DNA from: Otis tarda
Lineage: Eukaryota > Chordata > Aves > Otidiformes > Otididae
Length of the DNA stretch: 64,000 nucleotides
Direction: 5' to 3'
Assembly: GCA_026413225.1 (NCBI GenBank)
Contig: CM048552.1
Coordinates: 60,465,001 to 60,529,000, forward strand
In this document: positions 62,490 to 64,000 of the stretch, piece after piece
Numbering within the stretch: the stretch's first letter is position 1
How the letters are laid out: every line of letters begins with the position of its first letter
Made by a program: the position numbers and the translations under genes
Notes under the pieces: generated by a model
Databases searched by the model: none
Told to the model about the DNA's origin: nothing
What the model saw: the letters and a program-made list of their open reading frames with translations, nothing else

Positions 62490-62985
62490 TCATAGAATCA
62501 CAAAATGGTTTGGGTTGGAAGGGACCTTTAAAGGTCATCTAGCCCAACTCCCCTGCAAGAAGCAGGGACATCTTCGACTAGATCAGATTGCTCAGAGCTT
62601 CATCCAACCTGGCTTTGAATGTTTTCAGGGATGGGGCACCCAGCACCTCTCCAGACAACCTGGGCCAGTGTTCCACCACCCTCATGGCAAAAAATTTCTT
62701 CCTTAGCTCCAGTCTGAATCTGCCTCCCTCTATTTTAAAACCCTTTTATTTTAAACCCCCTGTCCTATCACAACAGGCCCTGCTAAAGAGTTTCTCCCTG
62801 TCTTTCTTTTAAGTCCCCTTTAAGTACTGAAAGGCCACAATAATGTCTCCCTGGAGCCTTCTCTTCTCCAAGCTGAACCACCCCAGCTCTCTCAGCTTGT
62901 CCTCACAGGAGAGGTGCTCCAGCCCTCTGATCATTTTCATGGCCCTCCTCTAAACTTGTGCCAACAAGTCTGTGTCCCTCTTAAT
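62490..62985 (-). mobile_element. CR1 LINE 3' fragment (about 0.5 kb)
   Basis: Starts with TCATAGAATCACAAAATGG, then TTTGGGTTGGAAGGGACC, and continues through CATGGCAAAAAATTTCTTCC, TCCCTGGAGCCTTCTCTTCT and TCATGGCCCTCCTCTAAAC. All are reverse-complement CR1 landmarks, so the element reads right to left in the same direction as WASHC4. The ORF2 remnant has stops. It is 5' truncated and inactive. Confidence 0.95.
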
Positions 62986-64000
62986 GTCCTTTTGTCATCT
63001 TCATTCATACTTTCACACTGCCCTTGGAGATATGCTTGTAACACTGATTAGAACAGCATTTCCTAGTCTATGGATCTAGGCAACTACTGAATGGATTTAA
63101 GGGAACACAACAGCTGAAAAAGAACAAACTCAATAAGGAAAAACTTTTCCTCATAGCTTCACCCAAAGCAACACACGCCTGTTAGCACAGTAACCTTCTC
63201 TTTGGGGCAACATCCTGTATCTCCCTTCTTTCCCAAGCTGCTCAATAATCAGCAAGTCACTGTAGCATACATACAAAGCAGGCTCATAAGCAATATTGCT
63301 ATTTTTTGTGTAGGGTTTACCCTATAAATATACACATCAGCATATACCTCATAAATAAACTTGTTCCACAGAGTGGGTGTGCAATACACAGAGATGTCTG
63401 GAAAACCCCAAGTGTACAGTAGTCCCGTTTCAGAACCACTAAAAGGTCTCCAAAACATCCATTCGCAAGGAAAAAGAGGATGAAGGAAGAAACTGACAAA
63501 GTTGATGGGTCAAAAAACTGGAAAAAAATGGGGGGAAAAACACCTCCAAGTTATCCTAACAACTAATACACTTGGGAAACAACTTCCTATATCATTCAAC
63601 TTGTTATGACTCAGTAAATCACTACTGCCATGTTAGTACACAGTAAGAAGAAGAATTCTATCTTTTGTTAAACTAGAATTTGTTTAAACATTCTGAAAGC
63701 TTCCTGTATGTTCTCTAATTCAACATAGATATTTCATTACAAGCAATATTGCATAAAATAGAAACATTTTTGGGAACGGGTCAGTCACGTAAGCTACATT
63801 GAAGACAAAGAAATTCCACAGCAGACTGAAACCCAAGAGCAGAGGAAATCCTCAGAAAAAACACAGATCCTGTTTTCATGTAAAGGACCCTGATAACAAC
63901 CAACTGTCTAAGAAAACAGTGTTCTTTCCTGAAAGATTGAGTGAGGCATAAGCAATTTTTTTGAGATGCATGTTTTAATCTTACTTTCTTCTATCAGCTA

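Larger units (their letters stand above)
61215..64000 (-). other. WASHC4: WASHC4 intron (partial)
   Basis: Runs from the acceptor of the 61,132-61,214 exon to the window edge. It contains an A run (61,861-61,881), a CR1 copy (62,490-62,985) and otherwise unique AT-rich sequence. No further WASHC4 exon was recognised. Confidence 0.8.

Noticed and set aside
61215..64000. Next upstream WASHC4 exon searched for on the - strand
   Set aside because: A candidate near 63,440-63,500 does not encode the expected residues and lacks suitable splice sites; the exon is taken to lie beyond the window.

Overview
This window is vertebrate nuclear DNA, most likely from a bird. It has short coding exons with GT/AG borders spread through AT-rich introns. 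The interspersed repeats I can recognise are CR1 LINE fragments carrying the avian-type 3' end (a GGTTGGACTAGATGACC-like block followed by ATTCTATGATTCTA). I saw no bacterial-style operon, viral genome, tRNA, rRNA or CRISPR array. The species cannot be told from the sequence alone.

Two protein genes fill the window and point at each other, tail to tail. From base 1 to about 32.89 kb, on the + strand, lies APPL2 (BAR-PH-PTB endosomal adaptor). Its last 19 coding exons are present (9,776 to 31,463), encoding 607 residues in an unbroken frame; exons 1 and 2, with the promoter, lie upstream of base 1. From about 34.2 kb (or as far left as 32.95 kb) to base 64,000, on the - strand, lies WASHC4 (SWIP, KIAA1033), the 4th subunit of the endosomal WASH complex. 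Its last 27 coding exons are present (36,204 to 61,214 read right to left), encoding 1,028 residues in frame; roughly the first 145 residues and the promoter lie beyond base 64,000. Residue numbers below add 51 (APPL2) and 145 (WASHC4) upstream residues, which is my recollection of the human proteins. On that basis the totals are 658 residues for APPL2 (human about 664) and 1,173 for WASHC4 (human 1,173).

I checked every junction for phase. All 44 internal joins keep frame and all introns I could see at both ends are GT/AG. The same convergent pair lies on human chromosome 12q23, so this is conserved synteny. Both products work on early endosomes: APPL2 on Rab5-type signalling endosomes, WASHC4 in Arp2/3 activation for endosomal sorting. 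Adjacency alone does not show that they are co-regulated.

The rest is intron, 3' UTR and a short intergenic gap. It contains five CR1 pieces (20.6, 20.8-21.3, 43.1, 53.3-54.1 and 62.5-63.0 kb), some microsatellites and homopolymer runs, two strong G-rich tracts (54.2 and 56.3 kb), and one decayed, cDNA-like block at 2.83-3.32 kb that I could not identify. No new biological system was found; the more unusual points are local ones listed in the findings.
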